Source: Sporolactobacillus kofuensis | GTDB lineage: Bacteria > Bacillota > Bacilli > Bacillales > Sporolactobacillaceae | Direction of reading: 5' to 3' | Length of the DNA stretch: 64,000 nucleotides | Assembly (NCBI RefSeq): GCF_042660205.1 | Contig: NZ_JBHSTQ010000001.1 | Span: 1 to 64,000, forward strand | In this document: positions 33,913-43,372 of the stretch, piece after piece | How the letters are laid out: every line of letters starts with the position of its first letter | Position numbering within the stretch: the stretch's first letter is position 1 | Notes under the pieces: generated by a model | Database searches by the model: none | The model's input: only the letters and a program-made list of their open reading frames with translations | What the model was told of the DNA's origin: nothing | Made by a program: the position numbers and the translations under genes

Positions 33913-35262
33913 TTAAAGCACCGTCTCTTGGGGTGCATCCTCTACAACGCGTACAAAGGTACCTTCATTCAATGGATACCCTGATTTCACAAGTTTCACA
34001 CGAACCAGTTTGCCGACGATATCATTTGATGGATAATAAAACTTCACTTTCAAATAGTTATCGGTGAAGCCAACGAAATATCCGTCTGGTTCCCGGTGAT
34101 TCATCGGTTCTTCCGGGATCACTTCAAGCACTTGATCCTGATATTTCGCTGCATATTCCGCAGACAATTTGTCGGACAACGCAATTAAGCGCTCAACACG
34201 CTCATGTTTGATTTCGTCTGGTACTTGATCAGGCATATTTGCCGCAGGCGTCCCCGTTCTTTGGGAGTAAGGAAAAACGTGAAGTTCCGAAAAATGTAGA
34301 TCCTGAATAAAATTATAGGTCTCTTGGAATTCTTCTTCTGTCTCTCCAGGAAATCCGACAATAACATCTGAGGTCAATGCAAAATCAGGGAGAGCTTTAC
34401 GCAGACGTGCAATCTTCTCTGCAAAAAAAGCTGTTTTATACTTGCGATGCATCCGTTCTAGAACACCATCTGATCCTGCTTGAAGCGGAATGTGAAGATG
34501 TCGGGCAAGAATTTTGGAGCGATTGACGACTTCAATCACTTCTTCCGTGATTTGACTTGCCTCAATCGAAGAAATTCTTAACCGCTTTAAACCGCGTACT
34601 TTTTCTTCTAAATCACGCAACAGTTGCGCGAAATTATAGTTCTCCATATCTTCACCGTATCCCGCTGTATGAATACCGGTCAAGACAATTTCTTTATACC
34701 CTGCATCGACAAGTTGTTGCGCTTGTCGAATCACATTCTCGGGTTCCCGGGAGCGCAGCAATCCACGTGCCCATGGAATAATGCAGAACGTACAGAAGTT
34801 ATTGCACCCTTCCTGTATTTTCAAGGACGCACGAGTTCGATCTGTGAAAGCCGGCACATCTAGCTCTTCGTACACTTTTGCTTTCATGATGTCACGGACA
34901 CCATTAATCGGCTCACGTTCTTTTCTGAACTGATCAACAAAACCAAGCAAACGGTTTCTGTCTTGGGTGCCAACAACAATATCAACACCAGGGATTGACA
35001 TGACTTCTGCTGGAGAAGTTTGGGCATAACAACCTGTGACGCATATCACCGCTTCCGGGTTGTTACGAATAGCACGCCGAATGACTTGGCGGCTCTTCTG
35101 ATCACCAGTATTGGTAACCGTACATGTATTAATAACATAGACATCGGCATGTTTCTCAAATTCAGATCGGTCATACCCGTTCTTTTTAAAGAGCTGCCAG
35201 ATCGCCTCTGTTTCATAATGATTCACTTTACATCCTAACGTGTGAAAAGCAACTGAAGGCAT
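33913..35262 (-). CDS. mtaB: tRNA-t6A37 methylthiotransferase MtaB
   Basis: A radical-SAM enzyme that adds the methylthio group to t6A37 of ANN-decoding tRNAs, 449 residues. The N-terminal UPF0004 domain ligates one cluster (LGCKVNHYE ~10-18; INTCTVTN; VTGCYAQ), the radical-SAM core has the CxxxCxxC motif in CNNFCTFCIIP (~153-163), and a TRAM domain ends the protein. It is 2 bp upstream of the Na/Pi transporter end on the opposite strand and just downstream of rsmE. Confidence 0.95.
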   Translation of the reverse strand: MPSVAFHTLGCKVNHYETEAIWQLFKKNGYDRSEFEKHADVYVINTCTVTNTGDQKSRQVIRRAIRNNPEAVICVTGCYAQTSPAEVMSIPGVDIVVGTQDRNRLLGFVDQFRKEREPINGVRDIMKAKVYEELDVPAFTDRTRASLKIQEGCNNFCTFCIIPWARGLLRSREPENVIRQAQQLVDAGYKEIVLTGIHTAGYGEDMENYNFAQLLRDLEEKVRGLKRLRISSIEASQITEEVIEVVNRSKILARHLHIPLQAGSDGVLERMHRKYKTAFFAEKIARLRKALPDFALTSDVIVGFPGETEEEFQETYNFIQDLHFSELHVFPYSQRTGTPAANMPDQVPDEIKHERVERLIALSDKLSAEYAAKYQDQVLEVIPEEPMNHREPDGYFVGFTDNYLKVKFYYPSNDIVGKLVRVKLVKSGYPLNEGTFVRVVEDAPQETVL

Positions 35263-35264
35263 TT

Positions 35265-36032
35265 TTATTCATCCACCTCACCATGTAGTAATTCAAAATG
35301 ATAAGAAACTGCAGACAGTAAATACAAAGCAGCGGTTTCTGTTCTCAATATCCGAGGACCTAAGCCACAAAGGACAAATCCGTGCTCCTGCAGTTGAGCA
35401 GCTTCTTCAGTAGTTATTCCGCCTTCCGGGCCGATCACCGCGAGCAATGGATCATCTTTACTCATTTTCTTAATCAATGTTGGAAATCCTGACTGAGCGC
35501 CTACTTTTGCCGTTTCTTCAAAAGCAACCATTTTATAAGTAAATTGATCACCATAAGTAATTAATTGATCGAGTGTCATCGGATCGTAGATCTCCGGCAC
35601 AAGCAGACGATGCGATTGCTCAGCCGCCTCTTTGCATATTTTCCGCAGACGTGTCAGTTTCTTTTCCTGTTTGCCTTTCTTCCATAGAGCGATCGATCGA
35701 TTTGCCTGAAACGGAATAAACCGGTCGGCACCGCATTCCGTTCCCTTTTGAACGATGGTATCAAATTTTTCTGCTTTTGGAATGCCTTGAACAATCGTGA
35801 CATGAATCGGCAATTCAGGATTGGTAGTCAGTTTCTGTAAAACTGTTGCATAGACAAGATCATCCTCAAAGTGCTCAATGGCGCACAAAAAGGCCTCACC
35901 CTGATTATCGGCACATTCAATTTGGTCAGATACCTTCATACGCATCACTTTTTGAATATGACGAGCATCATCACCAGAGATCCGCACACGCTGTTGATCC
36001 ATTTGATCCCTAGGCACAAAATAGCGTTGCAT
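35265..36032 (-). CDS. rsmE: 16S rRNA m3U1498 methyltransferase RsmE
   Basis: A SPOUT-family enzyme methylating U1498 of 16S rRNA, 255 residues. MQRYFVPRDQ at the start, the PUA-like N-domain with GDDARHIQKVMRMK, GTECGADRFIPF, and the C-terminal knot IGPEGGITTEE and LGPRILRTETA are family hallmarks. ATG at 36032, with AGGCGG upstream, is 1 bp from the prmA stop. The frame is open upstream to 36125 within prmA. Confidence 0.95.
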   Translation of the reverse strand: MQRYFVPRDQMDQQRVRISGDDARHIQKVMRMKVSDQIECADNQGEAFLCAIEHFEDDLVYATVLQKLTTNPELPIHVTIVQGIPKAEKFDTIVQKGTECGADRFIPFQANRSIALWKKGKQEKKLTRLRKICKEAAEQSHRLLVPEIYDPMTLDQLITYGDQFTYKMVAFEETAKVGAQSGFPTLIKKMSKDDPLLAVIGPEGGITTEEAAQLQEHGFVLCGLGPRILRTETAALYLLSAVSYHFELLHGEVDE

Positions 36033-36033
36033 T

Positions 36034-36978
36034 TCAAACCGCCTTTCGTGCAACAAGCGCAACCCAATCGCCGGATACTCGTTCGTCAATAATCTGTAGG
36101 CCTGATTGAGTAAGTGCTTGAGCAACTAATTCCTTTTTCGGCTTGATAATACCTGATGCAATAAGTAGACCATCTTTCTTAATGCAGTCTGCAACCCCGC
36201 CTTCACTCAGGCGAATCACGAGCTCTGCGAGTAAATTTGCAACCACGACATCATACGTACCGGTTATATTATCGGACAGATTATTTTGTCGTACCGAAAC
36301 AATATCCTGAACTTTATTCAATTTAACATTGATCGTTGCGGATTGAACGGCAACTGAATCAAGATCTACCGCAAGTACATGATGAGCACCTAGTTTTGCT
36401 GCAGCGATTGAAAGTACTCCGGTACCCGTCCCAACATCCAAAACATCTGCGTGATTAGGCAAATAGTCCTCAAGCGCTTCAATACAAAGAACAGTCGTTG
36501 GATGAGTACCCGTCCCAAAAGCCATACCCGGATCGAGTTCAATGACCTGTCGCTTCTTATCCTCAGGGTGAAAATCCGTCCAAGTTGGTGAAATATAAAA
36601 CTTATCGCCAACACTCACGGGTTTATAATACTTCTTCCATGCAGTCGCCCACTCTTCTTCATTATGTTCACTGAAAGTCAAGCGACCTTCACCTAAGTCA
36701 ATGTCATAAAGTAAAAGATTATTCACCGATTGTTTTATTTCTTCTACGGTCTCTCCAAGAAAGCTATTCACCGGCAAATAAGCCTTAACATTTACGCCAT
36801 CAACAGGATAATCTGCAGGATCAAGAGAATAAGTGGATTCTGCATCCGCTGGCCATTCCTTCTGCAGATCTTGTGAATCTTCAATGACAACACCGCCAGC
36901 TCCGGCTTCATAGAGAATGTTTGTCACCGGTTCAATTGCTTCTTCTGTAGTATGGATACAAATTTCCGACCATTTCAT
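36034..36978 (-). CDS. prmA: Ribosomal protein L11 methyltransferase PrmA
   Basis: A SAM-dependent trimethyltransferase for ribosomal protein L11, 314 residues. The SAM site is DPGMAFGTGTHPTT (~165-178) and VLDVGTGTGVLSIAA; NLLAELV is the later N-L motif. The ATG at 36978 begins MKWSEICIHT as in B. subtilis, but its AAGGAG is 16 bases away, well beyond optimum; a TTG at 37014 lies upstream of it. The start is thus chosen by homology. It lies between dnaJ and rsmE as in Bacillus. Confidence 0.94.
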   Translation of the reverse strand: MKWSEICIHTTEEAIEPVTNILYEAGAGGVVIEDSQDLQKEWPADAESTYSLDPADYPVDGVNVKAYLPVNSFLGETVEEIKQSVNNLLLYDIDLGEGRLTFSEHNEEEWATAWKKYYKPVSVGDKFYISPTWTDFHPEDKKRQVIELDPGMAFGTGTHPTTVLCIEALEDYLPNHADVLDVGTGTGVLSIAAAKLGAHHVLAVDLDSVAVQSATINVKLNKVQDIVSVRQNNLSDNITGTYDVVVANLLAELVIRLSEGGVADCIKKDGLLIASGIIKPKKELVAQALTQSGLQIIDERVSGDWVALVARKAV

Positions 36979-37054
36979 CGTAGTATTGGATTCGCTCCTT
37001 GTAGAGGATGTCAAAGACGTTTTCTTCGATTATGCTTCTCGCAAGATCTTAGAA

Positions 37055-38194
37055 TCAGTCCGCTTTAAAGACCTTTTTCTTCATTTTGTCAAAAAAACTC
37101 TCGTCGCCTTCGCTAACTGGACTGCCCCCAACTTCTGCCAGTTTTTTAAACAGCGTCTTTTCCTCTTCTGACAGATGTTTCGGAGTCACGACTTTGACGG
37201 TTACATGTTCATCCCCTTGGCCATATCCTCTGACATTCTTAATTCCTTTATCTCTTAACCGGAATTTTGTTCCGGTCTGAGTACCGGCAGGTATACGCAA
37301 CTTCACCTTACCGTAGAGGGTCGGAACCTCAATCTCATCGCCAAGTGCGACTTGAGCAAAATTCAAAGGTACCTCTAACAGCACATCATCGCCATTACGT
37401 TGATAATATTTGTGTGGTTTCACGCTAAAAACGATATAGAGATCACCCGACGGACCACCATTGACACCCGGTTCACCCTGTCCTGACAAACGGATTTGCT
37501 GTCCGTCATCAATTCCTGCAGGGATTTTCACTTCAATCTTCTTATTCACCTTCATCTTGCCGGTACCTGCACAGGTGCTGCAAGGATTTTTAATGATTTT
37601 ACCGGTTCCATGACAATACTGACACACACGACGATTCACAATACGTCCAAATGGTGTATTCTGTTCCTGATTGAGTTGACCGGTACCATGGCAATGTGAA
37701 CATTGTTCAGGTTTTGATCCTGCTTTTGCTCCTGTACCATGACATGTTGAGCAGGTTTCTTCTTTTGGTATACGAATATCTGTTGTCTTACCAAATGCAG
37801 CCTCTTCAAAAGTGATCGACATTTCGTACTGAAGATCCGAGCCCTGTCTTGGTGCATTAGGATCACGTCTTCTCGCACCGCCATTAAATATCTGATCGAA
37901 AATATCACCAAATCCCCCGAAGTCGCCACCGCTGAATCCTTGACCACCGCCAAAACCACCGAATCCACCCTGATTCGGATCGGCTTCGCCGAATTGATCG
38001 TACTGGGCTCTTTTTTGCGGATCGCTCAAAGTTTCATATGCTTTTGTTGCTTCCTTGAATTTTTCAGGCGCATCTGCATCTTTATTAACATCGGGATGGT
38101 ATTTTCTCGCCAGTTTTCTAAACGCTTTTTTTATTTCATCCTTTGAGGCATCTTTACTAACGCCAAGGATCTCGTAATAATCCCGCTTACTCAT
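37055..38194 (-). CDS. dnaJ: Chaperone DnaJ
   Basis: Hsp40 co-chaperone stimulating DnaK ATPase, 379 residues. J-domain with HPD (KYHPDVNKD ~33-41), a Gly/Phe-rich linker (FGGFGGGQGFSGGDF), four CxxCxGxG zinc repeats (CSTCHGTG, CSHCHGTG, CQYCHGTG, CSTCAGTG), and two client-binding C-terminal domains. ATG at 38194 is 7 bases after GGGAG. A terminator lies between dnaK and dnaJ. Confidence 0.98.
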   Translation of the reverse strand: MSKRDYYEILGVSKDASKDEIKKAFRKLARKYHPDVNKDADAPEKFKEATKAYETLSDPQKRAQYDQFGEADPNQGGFGGFGGGQGFSGGDFGGFGDIFDQIFNGGARRRDPNAPRQGSDLQYEMSITFEEAAFGKTTDIRIPKEETCSTCHGTGAKAGSKPEQCSHCHGTGQLNQEQNTPFGRIVNRRVCQYCHGTGKIIKNPCSTCAGTGKMKVNKKIEVKIPAGIDDGQQIRLSGQGEPGVNGGPSGDLYIVFSVKPHKYYQRNGDDVLLEVPLNFAQVALGDEIEVPTLYGKVKLRIPAGTQTGTKFRLRDKGIKNVRGYGQGDEHVTVKVVTPKHLSEEEKTLFKKLAEVGGSPVSEGDESFFDKMKKKVFKAD

Positions 38195-38257
38195 CAAATC
38201 ACTCCCGAAATGATTTCACATAAAGTTTATCATATCACCCAAATAGATAGTTAAGCA

Positions 38258-38299
38258 AGAAAAAGCCAAAGCCAGAACCCACGTCCGACTTCGGCTTTC
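38258..38299 (-). terminator. Hairpin terminator between dnaK and dnaJ
   Basis: On the minus strand AAAGCCGAAG can pair with CTTTGGCTTT, followed by TTTCTTG. It would attenuate dnaJ relative to hrcA-grpE-dnaK. Confidence 0.65.
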
Positions 38300-38377
38300 T
38301 CAGAAACTTAATTCCATCGTACACTTTAAAAAAAACAGTGGTTGTTGAACCGAATCACACGATTAATCTATGAATGA

Positions 38378-40219
38378 TCAGTTCTTTTTGTTCTTATCCT
38401 TATCGTCGTCATTTACTTCTTTGTAATCTGCATCAACTACGTCATCGTCTTTCTTTGCGTTTCCAGCAGTTCCTTGTGCATTTTGTGCACCTTGTGCTTG
38501 CTGATACAGTTTTACTGAAAGCTGTTGAACAACTTCATTTAATTCATCTTTTGCTGCTTTAATTGCTTCAAGATCTTTACCTTCGAGTGCTTTTTTCAGT
38601 TTATCTTTAGCTGCTTCAGCCTTAGATTTTTCTGATGCCTCCACTTTATCGCCAAGATCTTTAATCGTCTTCTCCGTTGCAAAGATTAACTGGTCTGATT
38701 CATTGCGAAGATCAACTTCTTCTTTACGTTTCTTATCTGCATCTGCATTTGCTTCAGCATCTTTAACCATTCTATCGATCTCATCATCACTTAGACCTGA
38801 AGACGATTGAATGGTGATTGATTGTTCCTTGTTTGTTCCCTTGTCCTTTGCCTTAACATTAACAATACCGTTTGCATCAATTTCAAATGTCACTTCGATT
38901 TGAGGAATGCCACGTGGTGCTGGCGGAATATCCGTTAATTGGAAACGGCCAAGCGTTTTGTTATCGGCTGCCATCTGACGTTCACCTTGAAGCACATGAA
39001 TATCTACTGCCGTTTGATTATCTGCAGCTGTTGAGAACACTTGTGATTTGCTTGTTGGAATGGTTGTATTACGATCAATTAATTTCGTGAATACGCCGCC
39101 CATAGTCTCGATACCAAGTGAAAGCGGAGTAACATCGAGAAGAACAACATCCTTAACATCACCAGTTAGAACACCGCCTTGAATTGCAGCGCCGACAGCG
39201 ACAACTTCATCCGGGTTAACGCCCTTGCTTGGTTCCTTACCCGTGATATTCTTGATCGCTGCTTGAACAGCAGGAATTCGGGTTGAACCCCCTACGAGTA
39301 CGATCTTGTGAATGTCATCCATCGTCATGTCAGCATCAGAAAGAGCCTGACGAACCGGTCCCATTGTTGATTCAACAAGGTCAGCAGTCAGTTCATCAAA
39401 TTTCGCACGTGACAGATTCATTTCCAAGTGCTTAGGACCCGTTGCATCAGCAGAGATAAACGGTAGTGAAATTTGTGCTTGTGAGACACCGGAGAGTTCT
39501 TTCTTCGCTTTTTCAGATGCATCTTTCAAACGTTGCAGTGCCATCTTATCACCGGAAAGATCAATGCCTGTTTCCTTTTTGAATTCGCTGATCAAATACT
39601 GGATAATTCGTTCATCAAAGTCGTCACCGCCAAGTCTGTTGTTACCGGCAGTCGCCTTTACTTCGAAAATACCGTCGCCGAGTTCAAGGATAGACACGTC
39701 AAAAGTACCGCCACCTAAGTCAAAAACAAGAATTGTCTGATCTTCACCTTTGTCGAGACCGTAGGCAAGTGATGCTGCTGTTGGTTCGTTGATAATTCTC
39801 AACACTTCAAGGCCGGCAATCTTTCCGGCATCCTTTGTTGCCTGACGCTGTGCGTCATTGAAGTAAGCAGGTACGGTAATAACCGCTTTATCAACTGCTT
39901 CGCCAAGATAGGCTTCAGCATCAGATTTCAGTTTCTGAAGAATGATGGCTGAAATTTCCTGAGGCGTATATTTTTTGCCTTCAACTTCAACCTTGTAGTC
40001 CGTACCCATATGACGTTTGATGGAAAGAATTGTATTCGGGTTCGTGACAGCCTGACGTTTTGCAACTTCGCCGACCTGACGTTCACCATTCTTGAAGGCT
40101 ACTGCTGATGGTGTTGTTCTCGCGCCTTCCGGATTAGGGATTACAACAGGTTCTCCGCCTTCCATTACTGCTACACAAGAGTTTGTTGTACCTAAGTCAA
40201 TACCAATAATTTTACTCAT
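38378..40219 (-). CDS. dnaK: Chaperone DnaK (Hsp70)
   Basis: The ATP-driven Hsp70 chaperone, 613 residues. Nucleotide domain begins IIGIDLGTTNSCVAV, with DLGGGTFDVSIL and GGSTRIPAVQ; the linker DVVLLDVTPLSLG leads to the peptide-binding domain, and the lid ends DDVVDADYKEVNDD with a Lys/Asp tail. The 24-residue deletion in the ATPase domain typical of Gram-positive DnaK fits its length. Part of the CIRCE-controlled hrcA-grpE-dnaK group. Confidence 0.98.
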   Translation of the reverse strand: MSKIIGIDLGTTNSCVAVMEGGEPVVIPNPEGARTTPSAVAFKNGERQVGEVAKRQAVTNPNTILSIKRHMGTDYKVEVEGKKYTPQEISAIILQKLKSDAEAYLGEAVDKAVITVPAYFNDAQRQATKDAGKIAGLEVLRIINEPTAASLAYGLDKGEDQTILVFDLGGGTFDVSILELGDGIFEVKATAGNNRLGGDDFDERIIQYLISEFKKETGIDLSGDKMALQRLKDASEKAKKELSGVSQAQISLPFISADATGPKHLEMNLSRAKFDELTADLVESTMGPVRQALSDADMTMDDIHKIVLVGGSTRIPAVQAAIKNITGKEPSKGVNPDEVVAVGAAIQGGVLTGDVKDVVLLDVTPLSLGIETMGGVFTKLIDRNTTIPTSKSQVFSTAADNQTAVDIHVLQGERQMAADNKTLGRFQLTDIPPAPRGIPQIEVTFEIDANGIVNVKAKDKGTNKEQSITIQSSSGLSDDEIDRMVKDAEANADADKKRKEEVDLRNESDQLIFATEKTIKDLGDKVEASEKSKAEAAKDKLKKALEGKDLEAIKAAKDELNEVVQQLSVKLYQQAQGAQNAQGTAGNAKKDDDVVDADYKEVNDDDKDKNKKN

Positions 40220-40269
40220 GTTTCTTATCCTCCTAATATTAAAAAAACATTAAGTTTGAACCTTCAAAA

Positions 40270-40914
40270 TCAAGAACTAACTTTCACCATTGCCGGACGA
40301 ATGACCCGTCCATTCAATGTGTAACCCGCTTGAAGGACTTGGGTGACTGTGCCTGATTCATGCTCAGCACTTTCCTCCTGCATCACCGCTTGATGCACGT
40401 TTGGATCAAACGGTTGATGGAGGGATGGAATTTCTTCAACGCCTTCTTTTTTCAAGGCATTCTCCAACTTTGATAGGACCATTTCCATGCCTTTTTTCAG
40501 GGCTTGACCGTCTTCAGATACAGTTTCAACGGCCAGTGCACGTTGAAAGTTATCAAGTATTTCAAGCATATCTGAAACAAGATCCTGAGCGCGAAATTTT
40601 CGTGAATCCGCTTTTTCTTTGGTCGTACGTTTGCGGAAGTTATCAAAGTCTGCCTGTGTTCTTAGCCAGCGATTATTATTTTCATCCACTTGCGCCTTAA
40701 GTGCTTCGATTTCAGCAGTTTGTTCAGCAATTTTCTTGAGCAGCGAATCTTGAGAGTCAGAACTTTCGTCATTTGACGATTCTGCATGCTCCGATTCAAC
40801 GGTAGCTTCTGAAGAAGTACCCTCTCCCGTTGCAGTGTTTGCTTGCTCAGTATTCTTTATTTCTTCTGATTCTACATCGTTGTTTTGCGTTTCTTTATTT
40901 ACCTGTTCTGCCAT
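40270..40914 (-). CDS. grpE: Nucleotide exchange factor GrpE
   Basis: Releases ADP from DnaK, 214 residues. A long acidic low-complexity N-terminus (Glu/Ser/Asn-rich, ~1-70) precedes the coiled helix (KIAEQTAEIEALKAQVDENN) and the conserved RTQADFDNFRKRTTKE, ending in the beta domain GYTLNGRVIRPAMVKVS. ATG at 40914 has CAGGAGGTGA just upstream; the frame is open to 40953. It starts 36 bp after hrcA. Confidence 0.97.
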   Translation of the reverse strand: MAEQVNKETQNNDVESEEIKNTEQANTATGEGTSSEATVESEHAESSNDESSDSQDSLLKKIAEQTAEIEALKAQVDENNNRWLRTQADFDNFRKRTTKEKADSRKFRAQDLVSDMLEILDNFQRALAVETVSEDGQALKKGMEMVLSKLENALKKEGVEEIPSLHQPFDPNVHQAVMQEESAEHESGTVTQVLQAGYTLNGRVIRPAMVKVSS

Positions 40915-40949
40915 AGGCTCACCTCCTGAAGTATCGAAGAGCTGGGAGT

Positions 40950-41975
40950 TCAACGCTCTTGTTTGTTAAGGTTTTCAGTTAATAATTTTGAAACTAGGTC
41001 AATCAATGTGACGACGCGTGGATACGCCATTCGTTTTGGACCGATAACAGCAACTGTACCTAAATGCTCGCTGCCCACTGAATAGGTTGTTGTGATTAGA
41101 CTGCACTCTTCAAAACCATTCAGTTTATTTTCCCGGCCAATACGAATATGCAGACCCCTTGTCGGCATATTCATGAGTTCACGGACGATCTCTTTTCCTT
41201 CCAGAACATTGAGAAGTGAAATAATCTTTTCCACATCTTGAAATTCAGGCTGTGACAAAATATTATTCTTTCCACTATAAAAAATCTGTTCCGGATCATT
41301 GATCGCAAAACTATTGTTGAGCAGCGCCATCACCTTTTTATAGTCACGGATGTTGGCACGTAGCACGCTCGCCAGTTCGTCATTCAACCGACTCTGAAGA
41401 TTAAAAAGAGGAACCATCTTGAGCTTGTCATTTAAAATATTAACAATCTTTTCGATATCTTCGGCACGAATCGTCTCCGGAAAAGAAACGACACGATTTT
41501 CAACATGGCCGGTGTCCGTAACGATGATCAAAACACCCTGAGTCTGACTCAGTTTCACCATTTGAATATGTTTCAGCTTCATCTCTAAGAGTTCAGGGCC
41601 AAGCATAATTGCTGTATAATTCGTAAACTCTGAAAGAACTTTAGCCGTAATCCGAATTAATTCCTCTGTCTCCGAGAACTTTTTCTGATATTCATTGCGA
41701 ATACTGTCCATTTCATCATCAGAAAGCATCTCCGGCGACAATAAATGATCGACATAAAATCGGTAACCTTTTTCCGACGGCACCCGTCCTGAGGAAAGAT
41801 GCGTTTTCTCAAGGTAACCCATCTCTTCCAAATCCGCAAGCTCATTTCTGATCGTCGCAGGACTAAAATGAACATCATCCCGTTTGGAGATCGATCGTGA
41901 ACCCACAGGCTCAGCTGAGACAACATAGTCATTAACCAGAAGCCGCATGAGAAACAACTGACGTTCAGTTAACAT
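40950..41975 (-). CDS. hrcA: Heat-inducible transcription repressor HrcA
   Basis: Represses class I heat-shock genes by binding CIRCE, 341 residues. Winged-helix N-terminus with VGSRSISKRDDVHFSPATIR and NELADLEEMGYLEKTHLSSGRVPS (~40-75), then the GAF-like HrcA domain. ATG at 41975 follows AGGTGAT; an upstream in-frame ATG at 41999 would be inside the CIRCE element, so is unlikely. First gene of the operon. Confidence 0.97.
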   Translation of the reverse strand: MLTERQLFLMRLLVNDYVVSAEPVGSRSISKRDDVHFSPATIRNELADLEEMGYLEKTHLSSGRVPSEKGYRFYVDHLLSPEMLSDDEMDSIRNEYQKKFSETEELIRITAKVLSEFTNYTAIMLGPELLEMKLKHIQMVKLSQTQGVLIIVTDTGHVENRVVSFPETIRAEDIEKIVNILNDKLKMVPLFNLQSRLNDELASVLRANIRDYKKVMALLNNSFAINDPEQIFYSGKNNILSQPEFQDVEKIISLLNVLEGKEIVRELMNMPTRGLHIRIGRENKLNGFEECSLITTTYSVGSEHLGTVAVIGPKRMAYPRVVTLIDLVSKLLTENLNKQER

Positions 41976-41992
41976 CTTGTTGATCACCTCTG

Positions 41993-42019
41993 TTAGCACT
42001 CGTTCTATCTGAGTGCTAA
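41993..42019. promoter_or_regulatory. CIRCE operator
   Basis: TTAGCACTC, nine bases, GAGTGCTAA: a perfect match to the CIRCE inverted repeat bound by HrcA. It lies 17 bp before hrcA and just downstream of a promoter, so the operon is autoregulated. Confidence 0.98.
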
Positions 42020-42030
42020 TTCTACATTAA

Positions 42031-42059
42031 AATTTACCAACTTCATGCCCATTTGTCAA
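42031..42059 (-). promoter_or_regulatory. Sigma-A promoter of the hrcA operon
   Basis: On the minus strand TTGACA, a 17-bp spacer, TAAATT. Transcription would start close to the CIRCE element, as in B. subtilis. Confidence 0.75.
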
Positions 42060-42226
42060 ATATTTTGGGGCATTAATCCTTATAATCCTCAAAGAAAATT
42101 GACGAGAGTAAGCGTGTAAATTATCGTGATGGTACCGTCTGACCATTCATAACCCAGTAAAAGGGTCAAACACGTGCAACTGTTGAAAATCATCCACGCT
42201 TTCTTATTTGCAGCAAACATTAACTG

Positions 42227-43372
42227 TTATGAAGTGATGAATGCTTCGAAGACATTGTTTCCTAAGAAAATACCCCTCCGTGTCAAAGAGAGCCGTCCAT
42301 GATGTTCCGTTAACAATCCTTCCTCTTGTAAGCGAGCGATTTGAGTACCATAGATTTGATCGATCGGCACTCCGAATTTTTCTCGAAAATGAGACGTACT
42401 CACACCCTTCATAAGTCTTAGTCCAAGAAACATTTCCTCTTCCATCTTTTCAGTAACCGTGACTGGATGCTCAGAAGTTCGTGCATGTCCATGTGCATGC
42501 ACACGTTCAATATATTTTTTCACCGGACCGGCATTTGCATACCTGACGCCCTTCCAATAACCATGGGCACCTGCACCAATACCATAATATTCTTCATTCT
42601 GCCAATATAAGGAATTGTGAATGCCTTCATAGCCCGGTTTCGCAAAATTGCTGATTTCATAGTGATGCAACCCGTGTTTCTCCAACTCAAATATAATTTG
42701 ACCATACATATCCGCTTCGATATCTTCACCTGGAAGTCTCAATTTTCCCGACCTCATACGATTATAAAAAATTGTTTTCGGTTCGATTTGAAGCGAATAG
42801 ATGGAGATGTGCGGCGTTCCCAATCCTATAGCTCTTTCAAGTGATTCATGAAGACTCGTTTCTGTCTGTCCCGGCAGTGCAAACATCAGATCCAGTGTTA
42901 CATTATCAAAGCCATGCGTTTGTGCTAACTTGACTGCGTTTGCTGCGTCAGCAGACTTGTGTGCACGGCCAATTTCTTGCAGGAGATGATCATCAAAGGT
43001 CTGCACCCCGATACTCAGCCTCGTGACACCGAAACGTTTCATAATCTCAAGTTTTTCTTCATTTAAACTTTCCGGATTGGCTTCAACTGTGAATTCTCGA
43101 ACAGATGAATGAACTAAATTTTTCTGAATATCGATAAATAGCCGTTCAAATTGAACTTCATTCAATGCCGTTGGCGTTCCTCCACCAATATATATCGTCT
43201 CAGGCAATCCATCTTCTCTATAATGTTGCATTTCCTTTGCAAGTGCATCTAAATACTCGTCAACAGGCTGATTCTTCATAAATACTTTATTAAAATCACA
43301 GTAATGACAAATATGATCGCAGAATGGAATGTGGATATATGCACCTCGATGTGCGTTTGACTTAATCATCAT
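42227..43372 (-). CDS. hemW: Heme chaperone HemW (HemN-like radical SAM protein)
   Basis: A 381-residue radical-SAM protein. The cluster motif is CDHICHYCDF (~18-27), followed by IYIGGGTPTAL and VEANPESL. It lacks the extra N-terminal features of true coproporphyrinogen dehydrogenase, so the heme chaperone HemW is more likely than HemN. Its start overlaps the end of lepA by 11 bp. Position lepA-hemW-hrcA is conserved in Bacilli. Confidence 0.92.
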   Translation of the reverse strand: MMIKSNAHRGAYIHIPFCDHICHYCDFNKVFMKNQPVDEYLDALAKEMQHYREDGLPETIYIGGGTPTALNEVQFERLFIDIQKNLVHSSVREFTVEANPESLNEEKLEIMKRFGVTRLSIGVQTFDDHLLQEIGRAHKSADAANAVKLAQTHGFDNVTLDLMFALPGQTETSLHESLERAIGLGTPHISIYSLQIEPKTIFYNRMRSGKLRLPGEDIEADMYGQIIFELEKHGLHHYEISNFAKPGYEGIHNSLYWQNEEYYGIGAGAHGYWKGVRYANAGPVKKYIERVHAHGHARTSEHPVTVTEKMEEEMFLGLRLMKGVSTSHFREKFGVPIDQIYGTQIARLQEEGLLTEHHGRLSLTRRGIFLGNNVFEAFITS

